The notes under the pieces are model-generated. The model was not told the origin of the DNA and ran no database searches. It saw only the letters and a program-made list of their open reading frames with translations. Both the position numbers and the translations under genes were made by a program. Positions 47,999-58,484 of a DNA stretch of 64,000 nucleotides are shown one piece after another. How positions within the stretch are numbered: the stretch's first letter is position 1; each line of letters starts with the position of its first letter. Source of the DNA: Chrysoperla carnea (taxonomy: Eukaryota; Arthropoda; Insecta; Neuroptera; Chrysopidae); the NCBI RefSeq assembly GCF_905475395.1, contig NC_058339.1:8130001-8194000 (forward strand). The letters are read 5' to 3'.

Positions 47999-48358
47999 TT
48001 AAGAAACCTTTAAGCGACCTATATGCACCGCGACCGGATTTAAGAATAAACAGACCCGGAAAAAAATAACAAACATAATTTTTGTAATAGTGTCCCATTT
48101 TTGAACGCAAGGATTAAAAACGCTGCTACAACATTTTTGGAATCCCTGGCCACGAAAAGGTGACTGGCTTGCCACAACCTCTCTCAAAGAGATTGGACCT
48201 TCGGAAATTTCGTCGTCAAACATTGTATCTAAGGCTTTTAATAGGGCCATACATAGTTCCAACTTTTTGTCAATACACTCCTCCATGGCATTTCTTTTTG
48301 CATATAGGCAATCAAACTATTTGTTACACTAACAATATTGTTGCTTGACAGACGCCAT
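47999..48358 (-). pseudogene. Decayed ORF with GQGFQKC motif, probable mobile-element gene
   Basis: On the minus strand a frame opens at ATG 48358 (MASVKQQYC), has two in-frame TAG stops, then continues as FDCLYAKRNAMEECIDKK and, from ATG 48286, 95 open codons. The segment GPISLREVVASQSPFRG, followed by QGFQKCC, has well-ordered protein character, and REVVASQS...GGQGFQKC resembles the start of Cys-rich regions in transposon-derived proteins, as far as I recall. The expected further cysteines are missing. The next part (VFNPCVQKWDTI) recurs near 0.8 kb. The protein is not intact. Confidence 0.4.
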
Positions 48359-48380
48359 GTTGAAGGTGTGTGGGTTTCAG

Positions 48381-48393
48381 CGCCAGGTGGCAG
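48381..48393 (+). promoter_or_regulatory. CTCF-like motif, second site
   Basis: CGCCAGGTGGCAG shares the 11-mer CGCCAGGTGGC with 3451 and fits the AGGTGGC CTCF core. It lies 23 bp upstream of the decayed ORF's first ATG on the minus strand. Binding is inference. Confidence 0.25.
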
Positions 48394-49152
48394 AAAAGAG
48401 AACTAGATTTAGTTAACTAAGCTATGCATAAAATAGATAATTGTTATCGATTCAAGTCCTTTTCTTAGCTGTTTGATTGAATAGTCTAATATCATGTTCA
48501 GGCTTAATTTGTAGAACTTTTTATCCCGATAAATTGTATCGTGTGTACCTGGTTTAACTAACAAGTAACAACATGCAAAGTGCCAGTTGACTAACAACCA
48601 ACACAGGGCTATTTTGTTAGTTTACAATACCATACATCGTTTTCACATACTACGCATGATATAATTTTGTAATAATTATTAACGTTATTAAAACCACCAT
48701 TTTTTTTTCTGAGTAGTATATACAAATTTTTGGTTATTGCGTTCAGTTTTATATTGTAAGGTCAATGCCAAGGTAAACTACACTAGACAGACAATCGACT
48801 ACATCATTACAAATTATTATTCAAAAAAATTATTATTGTAACAGCAACAAGATATTTTTTTAAATAATAACCGATTTTTGGAAAATTTTGATACTTTTAT
48901 TAATACAGAGCGTTTCACAAAAAATGAAAGCGTTAAAAAAACTTTTCGCATCAGTAAAAGAAACCTTTTAAAGAAACGCCTTTTTAAAAATGTTATTCAC
49001 ACTAGTGAACGAAATCACACTCAAGTGCGAGGCGCATTTCATCATAACTTAATTTCAAAAAGAAAAGTCCAACCGAACATATAATGTTCTTTATTAATGA
49101 AAAATTAAATTTTTTATTTAAAATTTGTAATGCTGAATAATTTATTCATCCC

Positions 49153-49224
49153 GCCTCCTTAGCTCAGAGGCAGAGCACTGGTCTTGTAAACCAGGGGTCG
49201 TGAGTTCGATTCTCACAGGGGGCA
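49153..49224 (+). tRNA. tRNA-Thr (anticodon TGT), copy 3
   Basis: Identical over all 72 nt to the copies at 10245, 19058 and 59374. A run of six T at 49236-49241 (12 nt downstream) can serve as pol III terminator. The 68-codon frame just upstream (48878-49084) starts with TTG, is AT-rich and has no recognised motif. Confidence 0.97.
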
Positions 49225-49669
49225 AATGCACACTCTTTTTTAGTTCCTATTTCTTCTGTTTTAATAACTTTATAAACCTCCGATGTGTGGAGAATTATCA
49301 AACCTACGCAAAAAAAGATTTATGAGAATTTTTTGTTTTTTTTAAACTATTTAATTTTACTGGGTTCAAATTTTAATAAATACAAAAAAAAATATTTCAA
49401 AAAATTCCATAAAAATAATATGCTATAGGTATCAAGGTGTAGTGTACTCTTATGTCCTTGAAAAAACAAACGTTTTAAAAATATTAGGATGAATTCATAA
49501 TCTAAAAACCTTGAATTGAAACATTAAACTTTTATATAATTATACACGGTGTAACATTTTAGCTTAACTCATCTTTATTGAGCACTTTACATTGTAGTGT
49601 TTGAAACATGAAAGTTACATTCAATAGAAAAATTCTCTATTTTAAGTTTGACTGTGTTTTATATCTATG

Positions 49670-50770
49670 AATTTCCATGAAACTTTATAAATACATTTTT
49701 TGATAAACAAAGTTTCTAAAAATCACAAACAATTCCTAGGTCATCGGGCTTTTTATTATTATTTTATCGTTCAAACTTGGTTGAAAAAATAATGAATCAT
49801 ATAGGTTATCCTCATCAATTGGATATTTCTATATCAAAAAATCTAGAGAGTATGGCACGCCATTTTACTATTTAATGTCCGAAAAAGAATGATCGTAATA
49901 ATAATACATTATTATTATGTTATCATCATAACAATAATCATTTTCATTATGTACATAATTTTAATTCAATCATTTTTATTATGTACATAATTTTAATACA
50001 ATAATTTTTATTATGTACATAATTTTAATTCTCTATTTCCATTATGTACATAATTTTAATTAAATCATTTTTTTTTTAATCTAATTCAAATAAAATTAAC
50101 TGATTTATTATTATGTATCATCATAATAATAAAACATTTTTATTATGATGTTAACATAATAAAAATGTATTATTATTATGTATCATCATAATAATAATAC
50201 ATTATTATTATGATGATACATAATAATAATACATTTTTATTATGTTATCATCATAATTTTAATTCTCATCTCTCTTTTCTCATCTTATCTTATATCAATC
50301 TCTCTTTTACTAAGATTTATTTTACAAAATATAAAATATAAAATATAAAATTTCTGATTGAAAAAAAATAATTAATTAATTTTTTTCTCGATAAAAATTA
50401 GCCTATTAAATAGTAAAATGGCGTGCCATAAGAGAGTGTGATAAAAAACTATCTAAAATATTTAAATCAATCTTGTAGTTTATAATAATACCATAAAAAT
50501 ATAAGGTTGTCGATGATATAAATACAAAATTTTTATTTAATTATGAGTTCATCGAAGATCCATCAGTTGATGAACAGAGACGACTATAGTTAGAGTTTGA
50601 TGATTGAAGAGCGATATCTATATTATAAAATTTATATATTATATATTTTTGTAGTTGCGTGGTATTGTAAAGCTAAAAATAACACATTATTTGACCACAA
50701 AGCATGTATTTGGTTTATATGTATGTACCATGCAATAAACCATAACTTTTTTACAATACCGAAGGTTTAC
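49670..50770 (-). repeat. Family B repeat, copy 4, split by a nested element
   Basis: 49670-49850 and 50431-50770 together are collinear with copy 3 (20735-21270). Left landmarks are 'aaactttataaatacatttt' and 'tcatcgggcttttt'; right landmarks are 'aaaaactatctaaaatattt', 'catcgaagatccatca' and 'gtagttgcgtggtattgtaa'. The break is at AGAGAG, where a 580-bp palindromic element has inserted. This copy is therefore older than the insert. Confidence 0.85.
49851..50430. mobile_element. Palindromic TIR element (580 bp) nested in family B
   Basis: The ends are a perfect 26-bp inverted repeat starting TATGGCACGCCATTTTACTA. The target duplication AGAGAG (49845-49850 and 50431-50436) is perfect, and deleting one copy with the insert restores the family B sequence seen at 20930. 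The interior has four tandem units of about 32 bp with ATTATGTACATAATTTTAAT (49946-50060). It also has a strong palindrome of ATTATTATG/CATAATAAT words (50108-50256), including 29-bp perfect arms. No ORF is present. The 6-bp duplication does not fit the common TA, TTAA or 8-bp classes. Confidence 0.9.
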
Positions 50771-50774
50771 AAGC

Positions 50775-51165
50775 TCCTTAAAATGAGATACCATGTATAT
50801 AACTATGTATACATATTAACTTGTTCATAAATAAATTACTATTTCAGTTATTCAATTAGAATGATACTGACTATAATACTACTTATCTGTTTAGTGAGTG
50901 TATAACTTATGTAGCTTGTAGGTAAATTAATTTATTAGATTTTTAAACATTTTAATAATAGATTGTTTTTTGATAATAATTAAGTATGTAATTATGGTTA
51001 TTATAATAATAATTTAGTAACTTTTAACTAAACGATTTATCTACAACGATTTATTTAAGGTAATATTCTAGGATTTGTCGCGTCAAAAAGTCCATGAACC
51101 CTATCTTTTTGCCGCTTAGTAAATAAGCTCTTGAGTCGATGTGGATCATTTTCTCTTAGAGAACA
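50775..51165. other. No gene recognised
   Basis: AT-rich. The 106-codon minus-strand frame at 51055-51375 begins with TTG and runs into the family A copy, so it is not a gene. Confidence 0.5.
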
Positions 51166-51169
51166 TATA

Positions 51170-51465
51170 TATGACTGAACGGTAATTTTCGAGATAATGG
51201 TGGGGGTAATTTCGAGATAATAATTTCCGTTTGTCTGCGCGTCTGGAAATACGATAACTCGAAAATATATATCATGCTGAAATTTTATAGCGTGCTTGCT
51301 CAAGACGTAAATATAAAGTAAGTTTGAGTTAGTTGAGCAACAGAGATCAATTAGGTTCTGGGTCAGTAGGACCAAATCTTGTAAACCTATTGAAAACCAA
51401 ATTTAAATAAAAATATCACATTAGAAAAAATAAACATCTATGTTTACCCGTGAGGGTGCAAATTG
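51170..51465 (-). repeat. Family A, near full-length minus-strand copy
   Basis: 'tttccgtttgtctgcgcgtc', 'atacgataactcgaaaatat', 'gctgaaattttatagcg', 'cttgtaaacctattga' and 'gtttacccgtgagggtgc' mark the family in reverse order. The GACA section is reduced. Confidence 0.6.
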
Positions 51466-51745
51466 TGGTAGAACATAAGTTTCTATTTTCTCCTAACTAT
51501 ATAAGCTATAATGTTAAAAAATTTTAGTTAGCTTCAAATACTTAGCCTATTGATTCTCATTATACCAAAGCTGTCGGAAAATACGAAGGGGGTCAAATAG
51601 GTCAGTGCTCAAGCCCATAGCCAATATCACACTCTTCCCTCTGTTTTTCTCTGAAACTATCCATACACCTTGGGCCTATGATAACTTTTAGTCAGAATGT
51701 CGAGAGACATTTCACAATTTCAGTCAAATCTAATTTATAAAATGA

Positions 51746-52067
51746 GAGCCTAAATGGTCGAGCGGTCTAAGGCGTTTGCCTTTGACTGTTTGTCCATTTA
51801 GACTTAGGTTGCGGGTTCGAATCCAGGCAGCGGCAGTGTGAACAATTTATAATTAACGAGAGTGCAGAATTGATCACATTGTCGTCGCTTGGATAAGAAC
51901 GAAGTAACCGACTCCACCCACATCAAAATGGGGTGAATTGTAAATATGTTTGTAATTAAATGAATAAATATTAACAAATAATGATCTGGGGGGCCTCTGT
52001 TATAGGCGTATATGTCAGAGAAACTGATTTTAAACCCCACTATTATTATTCTTATTATTATTATTAT
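51746..52067 (+). mobile_element. tRNA-derived SINE with 15-bp target duplication
   Basis: The head contains a tRNA Leu/Ser-like A box (TGGTCGAGCGGTCTAAGGCG) and a B box (GGTTCGAATCC). A body of about 200 bp and a terminal (ATT)n tail (52041-52067) follow. Perfect direct repeats TAATTTATAAAATGA lie at 51731-51745 and 52068-52082. This is a complete retroposed insertion mobilised by a LINE in trans. The tRNA-like head has mismatched stems and is not a working tRNA. The minus-strand frame at 51804-52040 ending GFEPAT is the usual artefact of an antisense B box. Confidence 0.93.
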
Positions 52068-52084
52068 TAATTTATAAAATGAAT

Positions 52085-53225
52085 CCCTTCATTTTGAATT
52101 TCTCTTAAAGAAAACTACTCGATAGAAAGAACTTTCTATTCTTCCATAACGTATAGCAAACTATATATTACATTTGAAATTATGCTCGTGCATGTAATGG
52201 CGATGCTCATTTTATAACTGAATTACTTGCACTAAATGACCTTGTCACGCGAATGTTTTTACATAATTTTAAACATTTTTTGAAAATCGATTATAATGCT
52301 TTTTAATTTTCAATATTTTTCTATTGATTGTATTTAAATTTTCTGAATATCGATTAATCTTATTTCAATTCCTCAATTGTATTATTACAAGATATGTCTT
52401 GCTTTAATTAATTAATTGCATAAATAAAACACTGAAATATATATTGAGTTGATGACAAAATTTCAAACAAATTTCGATTTTTCGAAAAAAATATCATGTT
52501 TTTTTCAGTTGCGTCTTTGAACTTTTGTTGCATTATTTACGATGTCAGGAATATAGATATTTTTGTGGCAAAATAAAATTGTTCTTCAAGAAGTTTTCTC
52601 TGCAACTTTTCAAACAATTCGATCGAGATTCATCCTTAAAAAGTTTTGGAATCCAATTTTCGTTTCGCGTTATTGAAACACTATAATCCATACGGATAGA
52701 AGTAATAGTAATAACATGAGTAGAAGATTAAAACAACAATTTTTTGAATATTTTTATTTCATAATAATAAATTTTGAAATTATAATGAATCATTTAAAAT
52801 CCAATAAAAAAATAAAATTTATTGAACACAATATTATCAGCATCAAATGATTATGATTATAAGAAACAATTTAACATACGTGTGTAGCTTTATATTAATT
52901 TGTCCCTGACACGAGTTATCACACTTCCAAGTGGCGACCTTGTAGAAGGTGTAACAAGGCCATTTGGAAAACGTATGTGTAAAAGTTTGATTCTTAATTC
53001 AAGTACCAAATACCTACCAATTGTATTCTATTTCAAAATATTCAATTTATATCACAATAAACACATTTTTAGCCCCCAGTACATCAGCTCCGAGAAAATA
53101 ACATCCCCAAATGCGACTTTTCATAAAAAGTTGATTGGATTCGTTTGTCCATCATTTTACCACTCGAAATTTTCATCTGTTGGCCCTTCTAACACAACTA
53201 AAAATTTTGACATCAGCACAAATTT
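52085..53225. other. No gene recognised
   Basis: The 113-codon plus frame at 52900-53241 starts at TTG and has no recognised domain. It is the longest frame in the window and reads MSLTRVITLPSGDLVEG only if TTG is used. An ATG-initiated form would be much shorter. It runs into an inverted repeat. Confidence 0.4.
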
Positions 53226-53230
53226 ACTTG

Positions 53231-53401
53231 CTTTGTTTTGACGCGTCCATCATACTTTACCATTGTGACGATTCTCAGAAATGTTACGTTTTCGAGCTTC
53301 ACATCTCCAAACATGTCAATTTGTAATTTGTCAAATATATGTACAATGGGCTTGTTGACTAAATCACAATGGTAAAGTATGATAGACGCGTCAAAACAAA
53401 G
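53231..53401. repeat. Inverted repeat, 38-bp arms, one mismatch
   Basis: Arm 53231-53268 begins CTTTGTTTTGACGCGTC. Arm 53364-53401 is its reverse complement with one mismatch. The spacer is 95 bp. No flanking duplication is obvious. It may be a small TIR element or a folded non-coding transcript. Confidence 0.8.
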
Positions 53402-53409
53402 ATACTCAC

Positions 53410-54255
53410 GAAGCTTGGAACGTGTGGTAATAACTGAAATGATTACGTAATGGTATTTTCAATTTGTGAAAATTCGCATTTATCGTTTTATCCATGTTTT
53501 CAGGAAGAACTGAAACATAAACTGCAAATATAATTCTTCCTGTCATCTATTGGCGAATAAGAGTATATACATTGTGCGTGATCCGCTTCATATGTAAAGT
53601 CGAAATTGAATGTGTAAATTCAGGCAAGAGGTTTGTCGTATGATGAAAAATTGGTGGATAAAAATTTTCGAGTAGGCATTTCAATTCTAAATAAAAATGA
53701 TTTCAATTCTAAATAAAAGTGTCAAATCTTTTGACATCTATTACTTGCACTCAAAATCAAATCAACGAACAATAATTTTTCACATGTGCATCGTTAGTTA
53801 AATATTTATATGTTGAAATTTTATTGTTTTGAGAAATAAATAAATTTATATTTTTGAAACAAAAAAAATTTTATAAAGAAAATAGTTATTAAATAAATAT
53901 AAAATCTTTAAAAATAGATTGTCTTTTATATATATTTTGAATATCTATACGATATTTTATTAGTTTTGAAAATATGAAATTATTACTTTTCTTTGCTAAA
54001 TATTTTATATTATTTATTGTTTCCGAAATATAATTCTTCACGCGAAAAATATATTTTGTTTATGAAATAGTATATACATATAAATACTTATGCATATCAA
54101 GCAAAAATGGTTAAACTAGCAAATGAAGATAACAACTAACCAAACTAACTGTTTAAACACCCTGCAAAGAAGAGTGTCAGGAAAATTTTCAGGTGATCTT
54201 CGACTTCTTTGAATTTTTTTAATAGATATTCGACTAGAGAAAGATAACGATACGG
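53410..54255. other. No gene recognised
   Basis: AT-rich sequence with a short direct repeat 'tttcaattctaaataaaa' at about 53678 and 53701. Nothing else is recognised. Confidence 0.4.
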
Positions 54256-54264
54256 TTTACATTA

Positions 54265-54652
54265 TTCGCACCATGCGTGCGTTTTATTGGAGACGTTTCC
54301 ATGGTAACGATACACTATTTTAATTATAGAATTGTATGGAAGCATATATAATTGTATGGATTGCATTTATGACTTACATTGAAAATTTAATATTATAGTC
54401 TCACAAATTTAAATAAATAATTATGATAATTTACATTTGAAAAATAATATTTGTGCAATCTGATTTCTTATTTTCACAATTTTTAATGCATTAAGTTTAA
54501 TTAATTAGTGTTTTTCAATAATTTTAATTTGACATTTTCTATAAGATTAACATGTAAAGAACTGCAAATGAGTCATAACAGCCTCCTTTATCGCCAAAAT
54601 TTTTCACTGGAAGCGCTGGCATTGATTTTATTGTCCCTACGCACACAACGAA
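54265..54652 (+). mobile_element. TA-flanked MITE, copy 2 (388 bp)
   Basis: It begins TTCGCACCATGCGTG and ends CTACGCACACAACGAA, with TA on both sides (54263-54264 and 54653-54654). The interior is nearly identical to copy 1, which has the same length. It has lost the 'accatgacta' segment before the right terminus. Confidence 0.88.
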
Positions 54653-54659
54653 TAGCCGA

Positions 54660-55305
54660 AATACATCTGTATATATAAAGATTGATCTCTATATCAGGGC
54701 AAATTTTACTGGTATCATAGTCTTACTGGTTCCGTGCTCGCACTACCTTAAAATTTTATTCAATCAAAGTGTTTCTCTTAATAGCGATAAGTTTGCATAT
54801 ATTAAAATAAAATCAGTTAAAGTTCAACGCAACAGAATCATATATAAAATATATTATATACTTGATTATATTATTATTTGTAACTAAATCACAGTAAAAT
54901 AACCCTGAATGTATATAAAGACGAGACTTTCTTTGTTAAAACCACGAGTCAGGGCATTACAGTGACCTCGAGACATTTTTATTAGACATCCCCATGCGTT
55001 CGTTCGTTCAGAGTTAGTTGTGTTTGTTATAGTAGTAACTTTGTGCGCGTCCTATTTAATCTTTATATATGCGTGTCTGACTCTTTCATTTAAATCAACT
55101 CTATGTATCTTAAGGGCAATTGAGGACAATGATTGCTTCATTCTGTTAGTTGTTGATTCTAACATCCCATTCCAGTTTAAAGAAAAAAATATTCCCTTTA
55201 CAAAAATATAAAGACAAAGAAAAACTTACTTAAAATTAATATTAGTGACTTTATAGTACAAAAACTTGTAAAAATGGAACTGATTTGAAAAAAATACATA
55301 ATAAG
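54660..55305. other. No gene recognised
   Basis: A 63-codon frame at 55020-55211 has no motif. The rest is AT-rich. Confidence 0.4.
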
Positions 55306-55311
55306 ATAAAG

Positions 55312-55568
55312 TTCGAAAACTAAAACCCCGATTCTATTACAAAATCTTGCTCTTAAAAGTATGAAAACAAGAAAATATTTTCATCTGAAATTGTTATGAT
55401 CAGTAAAATCATCATTACTTACAGTCGCGGCGAAGAGTAAACAGTTTTCCACAGGACGATCTTCGACAGATTTTACTGATTATAACAATTTCAGATGGAA
55501 ATATTTTTTTTTTCTTCATACTTTTAAGACCAAGGGTTTGTAAAAGAGTCGGGGTTTTAGTTTTCGAA
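55312..55568. mobile_element. Foldback element with arms of about 100 bp
   Basis: Arms 55312-55410 (starting TTCGAAAACTAAAACCCCGA) and 55469-55568 pair with scattered mismatches over their whole length, around a 58-bp loop that is GC-richer (CAGTCGCGGCGAAGAG). It is compatible with a foldback MITE. No target duplication is clear. Confidence 0.8.
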
Positions 55569-55880
55569 GACTATTTTGGGGTTATAGGTTTGTGGTGAAG
55601 TAGGTATTACAATATATATTCGAAAAGTACTAATTACGCCCTTTCATTTGTACCTAACACAGAACCGTTAAAATAGAATTTATTTTTAATTCGCGATTCG
55701 TCCTTTAGAGGGCGCTATATTCAATTTAATGTGACTTCACCTAGTCTATAACCAGCGAACGATCAAGATGCTTTTCACGATACCTCATTTGTCAAATTGT
55801 CATAAGTAGTTTAGAAGCTCGAATAGAACAGACGAATAAACTATTTTGCGCTATAGAAATAATAAATAAGTGATACAAAA

Positions 55881-56060
55881 ATGTACTTTCTTTTTATTTA
55901 TAGGCAATTTTATTACAGATAGGCTTTACAAATTACATAATGAACTAAATTAAATCTTTTTTCCTAACCGTTACATTTTTAGAGTCTAAGGCCAGGCCGA
56001 TAAGCTTGAAAGTAAGTGGTAAGTCATGGAATTTAATAAAAGAATAAAAATTTCGCGTAG
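55881..56060 (+). repeat. Family I repeat, copy 2
   Basis: It shares 'tactttctttttatttatag', 'gcaattttattacagat' and 'aagtcatggaattta' with 16063-16270. Confidence 0.5.
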
Positions 56061-56064
56061 GCAG

Positions 56065-57250
56065 GAATAAACAGGCTAAAGAAATAATAGGTATAAGATT
56101 GATAGAAGTATTTAACATTATATTTTTACTTTTTTGTGCATTTTTTGAAGTCGTTTTCTTGTTTAATTTTTTTATGTTTATAAAACAAATACCTATTTGA
56201 CCTATAAAAATAAATAAGTATATCCTAAAAAAACTGTTTGTCTAAACTTTTTAATAAGGTTACAGCTTTTTTTTTTAATGTCTGATAAAATAACAATAAT
56301 TTTATATTGTTTAAAAAACACTTTAATAGTAGTAGACAGTTTATTTTTTTGGTAATAACTTATTTTATTGATTTTTTTATTTAGAATTAAAATACGGTAG
56401 ACTGATAATTTAGAAGATCGACATGATATTTCGAGAATAACTATGACGAATACCTTTAAAGACAAATTATAAAAAAAGAACGATGAGTACCTACTTAAAA
56501 GTAAAGTTTCATCTACAAATGATAAGAAAAAAAATTAAGTACAATCCTATGGCATACTGTACATTACCCGTTGGATATTGAACAAGGCTCATTAGCTTTA
56601 AGGCAAGGGTTCTCAAATCAAGCTTGACACACTAATGTAGGCCCAATCATGGGCAAGGACTTTCAACCCTGCCTTGATTCATGACTTTGTCAAGGCTTCG
56701 TGAAGATCTTACAAACAAAGACTCGATTTATTAACCTTTAAAAATTTGATTTTCCTTTCTCTTTTTTATAGTCTTTGTAAAATATCTTGGGGCCGCCCTT
56801 TGTAAATCAACTTGGCAGTCGCCTAATCCGCCTAATATTTAATACGTCACTGTTTAGATGATTATAAAAAATTTCGTTGACAACTGTTTAAAAATAATTA
56901 GTGTGAAAGAATTATGCATATCAATATCAAAATTAAAATAATAATTATCAAGTTTTTTTTAAATTTATGTACGTCCAGTTTCATATTATACATATTATCA
57001 TTTAAGTATGTGACCTTGACTTCTAGGGTGTACGTGTCACCACCACCAACAGAGACAGTTATTATCTACCCATATTATTACAGATAAAATAATACATATC
57101 AAAATAAATTAATATATTCATAATTTTAACATTTTATGTTGATATAAAGAGTCTTTTTACATTTATTCAGCTACACATGATTATCGTTACAGTTGATAAC
57201 ATTTATAAGTTGAGCTAGAACACGAAAAAATCAAACCAATAATCATCAGC
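56065..57250. other. No gene recognised
   Basis: The 87-codon minus frame at 56202-56465 is lysine/isoleucine-rich, as expected for AT-rich DNA. A GC-richer patch at 56600-56840 has no recognised frame. Confidence 0.4.
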
Positions 57251-57254
57251 TTAA

Positions 57255-57430
57255 AGACGTTCCCAAAAAAAATGAGTACATAAAAATATTTGACATTTAC
57301 GTATCAAATACTGAGGATAGATTCTGTTAGAACTTGGGAAAATGAGACGAAAATTAATAGTAAATTTTAACGATATATATCTACCACAATTTTTGGAATA
57401 TTGATGACTAAAGATTTAGAGAAAATCACT
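57255..57430 (-). repeat. Family F repeat, copy 3, interrupted by a MITE
   Basis: Reverse complement of 24463-24640. The match runs through 'gattctgttagaacttggg' and 'ttagagaaaatcactta', and stops exactly where TA-MITE copy 3 starts. Weak similarity resumes after the MITE ('gacaaaataatac'). Confidence 0.65.
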
Positions 57431-57432
57431 TA

Positions 57433-57826
57433 TTGGCACCGTGCGTGAGTTTTTTAGGAGGCGTTTCCATGGTAACGATACACTACTTTAATTATAGAAT
57501 TGTATGGATACATATATAATTGTATGGATTGCATTTAAGACTTACATTGAAAATTTAATATTATTGTCTCACAAATTTAAATAAATAATTATGATAATTT
57601 ACATTTGAAAAATAATATTTGTGCAATTTGATTTCTTATTTTCACAATTTTTAATGCATTAAGTTTAATTAATTAGTGTTTTTCAATAATTTTAATTTGC
57701 CATTTTCTATAAGATTAACATGTAAAGAACTGCAAATTAGTCATAACAGCCTCCTTTATCGCCTTTTTTCACTGGAAGCGCTGGCATCGATTTTATTGTC
57801 AATACCATGACTACGCACACAACGAA
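57433..57826 (+). mobile_element. TA-flanked MITE, copy 3 (394 bp), nested in family F
   Basis: It begins TTGGCACCGTGCGTGAG and ends CTACGCACACAACGAA. TA is intact on the left (57431-57432) and TT on the right, probably mutated. The interior matches copies 1 and 2 closely, so the family was active fairly recently. Confidence 0.87.
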
Positions 57827-57912
57827 TTGACAAAATAATACAAAATTGCCAATTATTTCATCACTTTAAATGTATTTTATGGAAAAACGAGTGCCGCTTG
57901 CTATAATTTTCT

Positions 57913-57990
57913 CAAGCTTTTACAAATAGTCGGGTATGAGTGACTTACAGATAAAATTATTTTCTACTTTTTAGTACAATAAAAGCATGT
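57913..57990 (+). repeat. Solitary half of the 21.9-kb palindrome element
   Basis: 'ctcaagcttttacaaatagt', 'cgggtatgagtgact' and the following 'ataaaattattttctacttt' match one arm of the palindrome at 21914-22079 plus its outer flank. No partner arm is nearby. Confidence 0.75.
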
Positions 57991-57999
57991 CCCTTAAAA

Positions 58000-58480
58000 A
58001 ATATTTTTTTTAAAAATTTTTTTTAACTAAAAGAACATTAACTCGAATTTACTCAAAATAAGAGAAATGACACCCATATGCCAAATTTATGAATGAAAAT
58101 AAAATCAATAAACTATAATATACATTTGATATGATGTTATTCATATAAATCAATTTACAATAAACAATAAATAAATAAATGTAACGGAAATAATCATAAA
58201 ACTAATTATCACATATTGGTGGTATGAAGTAAGTAAGTACATAAATTATCCACACAGTAATTCATAGTAATACAAGCGTATTTTAGTCATAAAAAATATG
58301 TATAACTCTAGAATCCATAAATTAAACATTATTGCTAACAAAAGCAATATAGTAAGTAGATATATAACTATATCCACATATGGTGACATTCAAACGATTC
58401 AAGATGTTAAGATTATAATTCGATTAGTAAAAGTATAATCTTATTATCAATAATCAAATCAAATCAAAATTGAACTTTAT
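58000..58480. other. No gene recognised
   Basis: AT-rich with no recognisable feature. Confidence 0.45.
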
Positions 58481-58484
58481 TGAG

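Noticed and set aside
51055-51375. 106-codon minus-strand frame
   Set aside because: It starts at TTG and lies mostly inside a family A repeat. Other copies of the repeat do not keep this frame open.
51746-51836. Functional tRNA-Leu or tRNA-Ser gene
   Set aside because: The acceptor and T stems are mismatched and the segment is the head of a SINE with its own target duplication.
51804-52040. 78-codon minus-strand frame ending LPGFEPAT
   Set aside because: GFEPAT is the translation of an antisense tRNA B box. The frame is an artefact of the SINE at 51746-52067.
52900-53241. Longest open frame, 113 codons on the plus strand
   Set aside because: It begins at TTG, which is not a normal eukaryotic start. 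It shows no recognisable domain and runs into an inverted repeat.
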